A stretch of DNA of 16,711 nucleotides, taken from assembly GCA_943330985.1 (NCBI GenBank), contig CALQJV010000001.1:1-16711 (forward strand), given 5' to 3'. How positions within the stretch are numbered: position 1 is the first letter of the stretch; the number at the start of each line of letters is the position of its first letter. This document shows, one piece after another, positions 16,309 through 16,711 of this stretch. Below the pieces are notes generated by a model, which saw only the letters and a list, made by a program, of their open reading frames with translations, ran no database searches and was not told the origin of the DNA. The position numbers and the translations under genes are program-made. The stretch comes from Chitinophaga pinensis. GTDB taxonomy: Bacteria > Bacteroidota > Bacteroidia > M30B66.

Positions 16309-16711
16309 CTATTTATAAAAATGCATTTCCTCCATATATTCAAATGCCTTAATTGGCATAAAACATCGAACATCTTTCTTCGATTTTATAGCCATTCGAA
16401 TCATGGTGGAAGAAATGTCCATTAATGGAGCATCGACACTTGTGATATTTGCATGATTCAAATGATCCGGCAGGGAGTAACCCGGTCTGGGATATATATA
16501 CAATGCATAATTGTTTAATATTTCCTCGTAGTTTTTCCATTTGTGGAAACTTTCGAGATTATCTGCCCCAAGAATTATTGAAAACTCATGTTGCGGATAT
16601 TTTTCGTTCAGATGTGTGAGGGTATTTATTGTGAATGAAGGCTGGGGCAATGAAAATTCAATGTCGCATGAACGAATATAGGGAATGTCCTCCACTGCTG
16701 CTTTAACCATT
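16309..16711 (-). CDS. nadD: Nicotinate-nucleotide adenylyltransferase, C-terminal part (start outside window)
   Basis: The frame is open to the right edge and ends in TAG at 16309-16311. The 133 visible residues match the C-terminal two thirds of NadD, which makes deamido-NAD from nicotinate mononucleotide and ATP in NAD synthesis. Key segments, numbered from the first visible Met, are PSFTINTL (24-31), ILGADNLESFHKWKNYEEIL (46-65), YPRPGY and the nucleotide-binding ISSTMIR (99-105). The N-terminal GxFDPxHxGH motif, roughly 55-60 residues earlier, lies beyond the window, so the visible Met is probably internal. It is separated from secA by 209 bp. Confidence 0.92.
   Translation of the reverse strand, partial: MVKAAVEDIPYIRSCDIEFSLPQPSFTINTLTHLNEKYPQHEFSIILGADNLESFHKWKNYEEILNNYALYIYPRPGYSLPDHLNHANITSVDAPLMDISSTMIRMAIKSKKDVRCFMPIKAFEYMEEMHFYK

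Overview
The window is AT-rich DNA from a member of the Bacteroidota, most likely a flavobacterial (Flavobacteriia-type) lineage. The signs are a type B (CHU_C, gliding-motility-associated) type IX secretion system (T9SS) C-terminal domain, a giant PKD/FN3 surface protein, a long (1104 aa) Bacteroidota-style SecA, small stand-alone CheY-like receivers, and -7 promoter boxes of the TAnnTTTG type. No mobile element, CRISPR array, rRNA or tRNA gene was seen.

Layout. At 1-323 (+) is the 3' end of an outer-membrane beta-barrel protein, followed by an orphan receiver protein (456-869, +) and a strong bidirectional terminator (885-923). Reading leftward are a 483-aa helical/TPR-like protein (941-2392), a 1942-aa secreted protein of 19 PKD and about 3.5 FN3 domains (2450-8278), and a 171-aa secreted protein that is essentially a T9SS type B sorting domain (8288-8803). 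Transcribed away from them is a soluble histidine kinase (9067-10239) whose 3' end overlaps a second receiver gene (10226-10615). Then come a membrane-anchored coiled-coil protein (10671-11642, -), a ComF-type phosphoribosyltransferase (11764-12444, +), a MazG-like pyrophosphohydrolase and SecA in one tight operon (12453-16099, -), and a partial NadD (16309-16711, -) running off the right edge.

The most interesting point is the pair at 2450-8803. The 1942-aa protein has a Sec signal peptide but no T9SS sorting domain, and it stops in the middle of its fourth FN3 domain, after strand E. The upstream 171-aa protein has its own signal peptide and begins, after about ten residues, with what look like the missing strands F and G of an FN3 domain, followed directly by the CHU_C domain. 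Joined end to end, the two would make one ordinary FN3-CHU_C protein. In the genome they are two genes in reversed order, 9 bp apart, with a Shine-Dalgarno sequence overlapping the first stop codon. I infer a split T9SS substrate in which the sorting signal may be supplied in trans by FN3 fragment complementation. This rests on reading the sequence and has not been tested.

How the genes may work together: SecA supplies the inner-membrane export step that both secreted proteins need. The soluble kinase and receiver lie head-to-head with the split-substrate operon and could be functionally linked to it, but no operator was recognised. The rest (comF, mazG-like, secA, nadD) is ordinary housekeeping.
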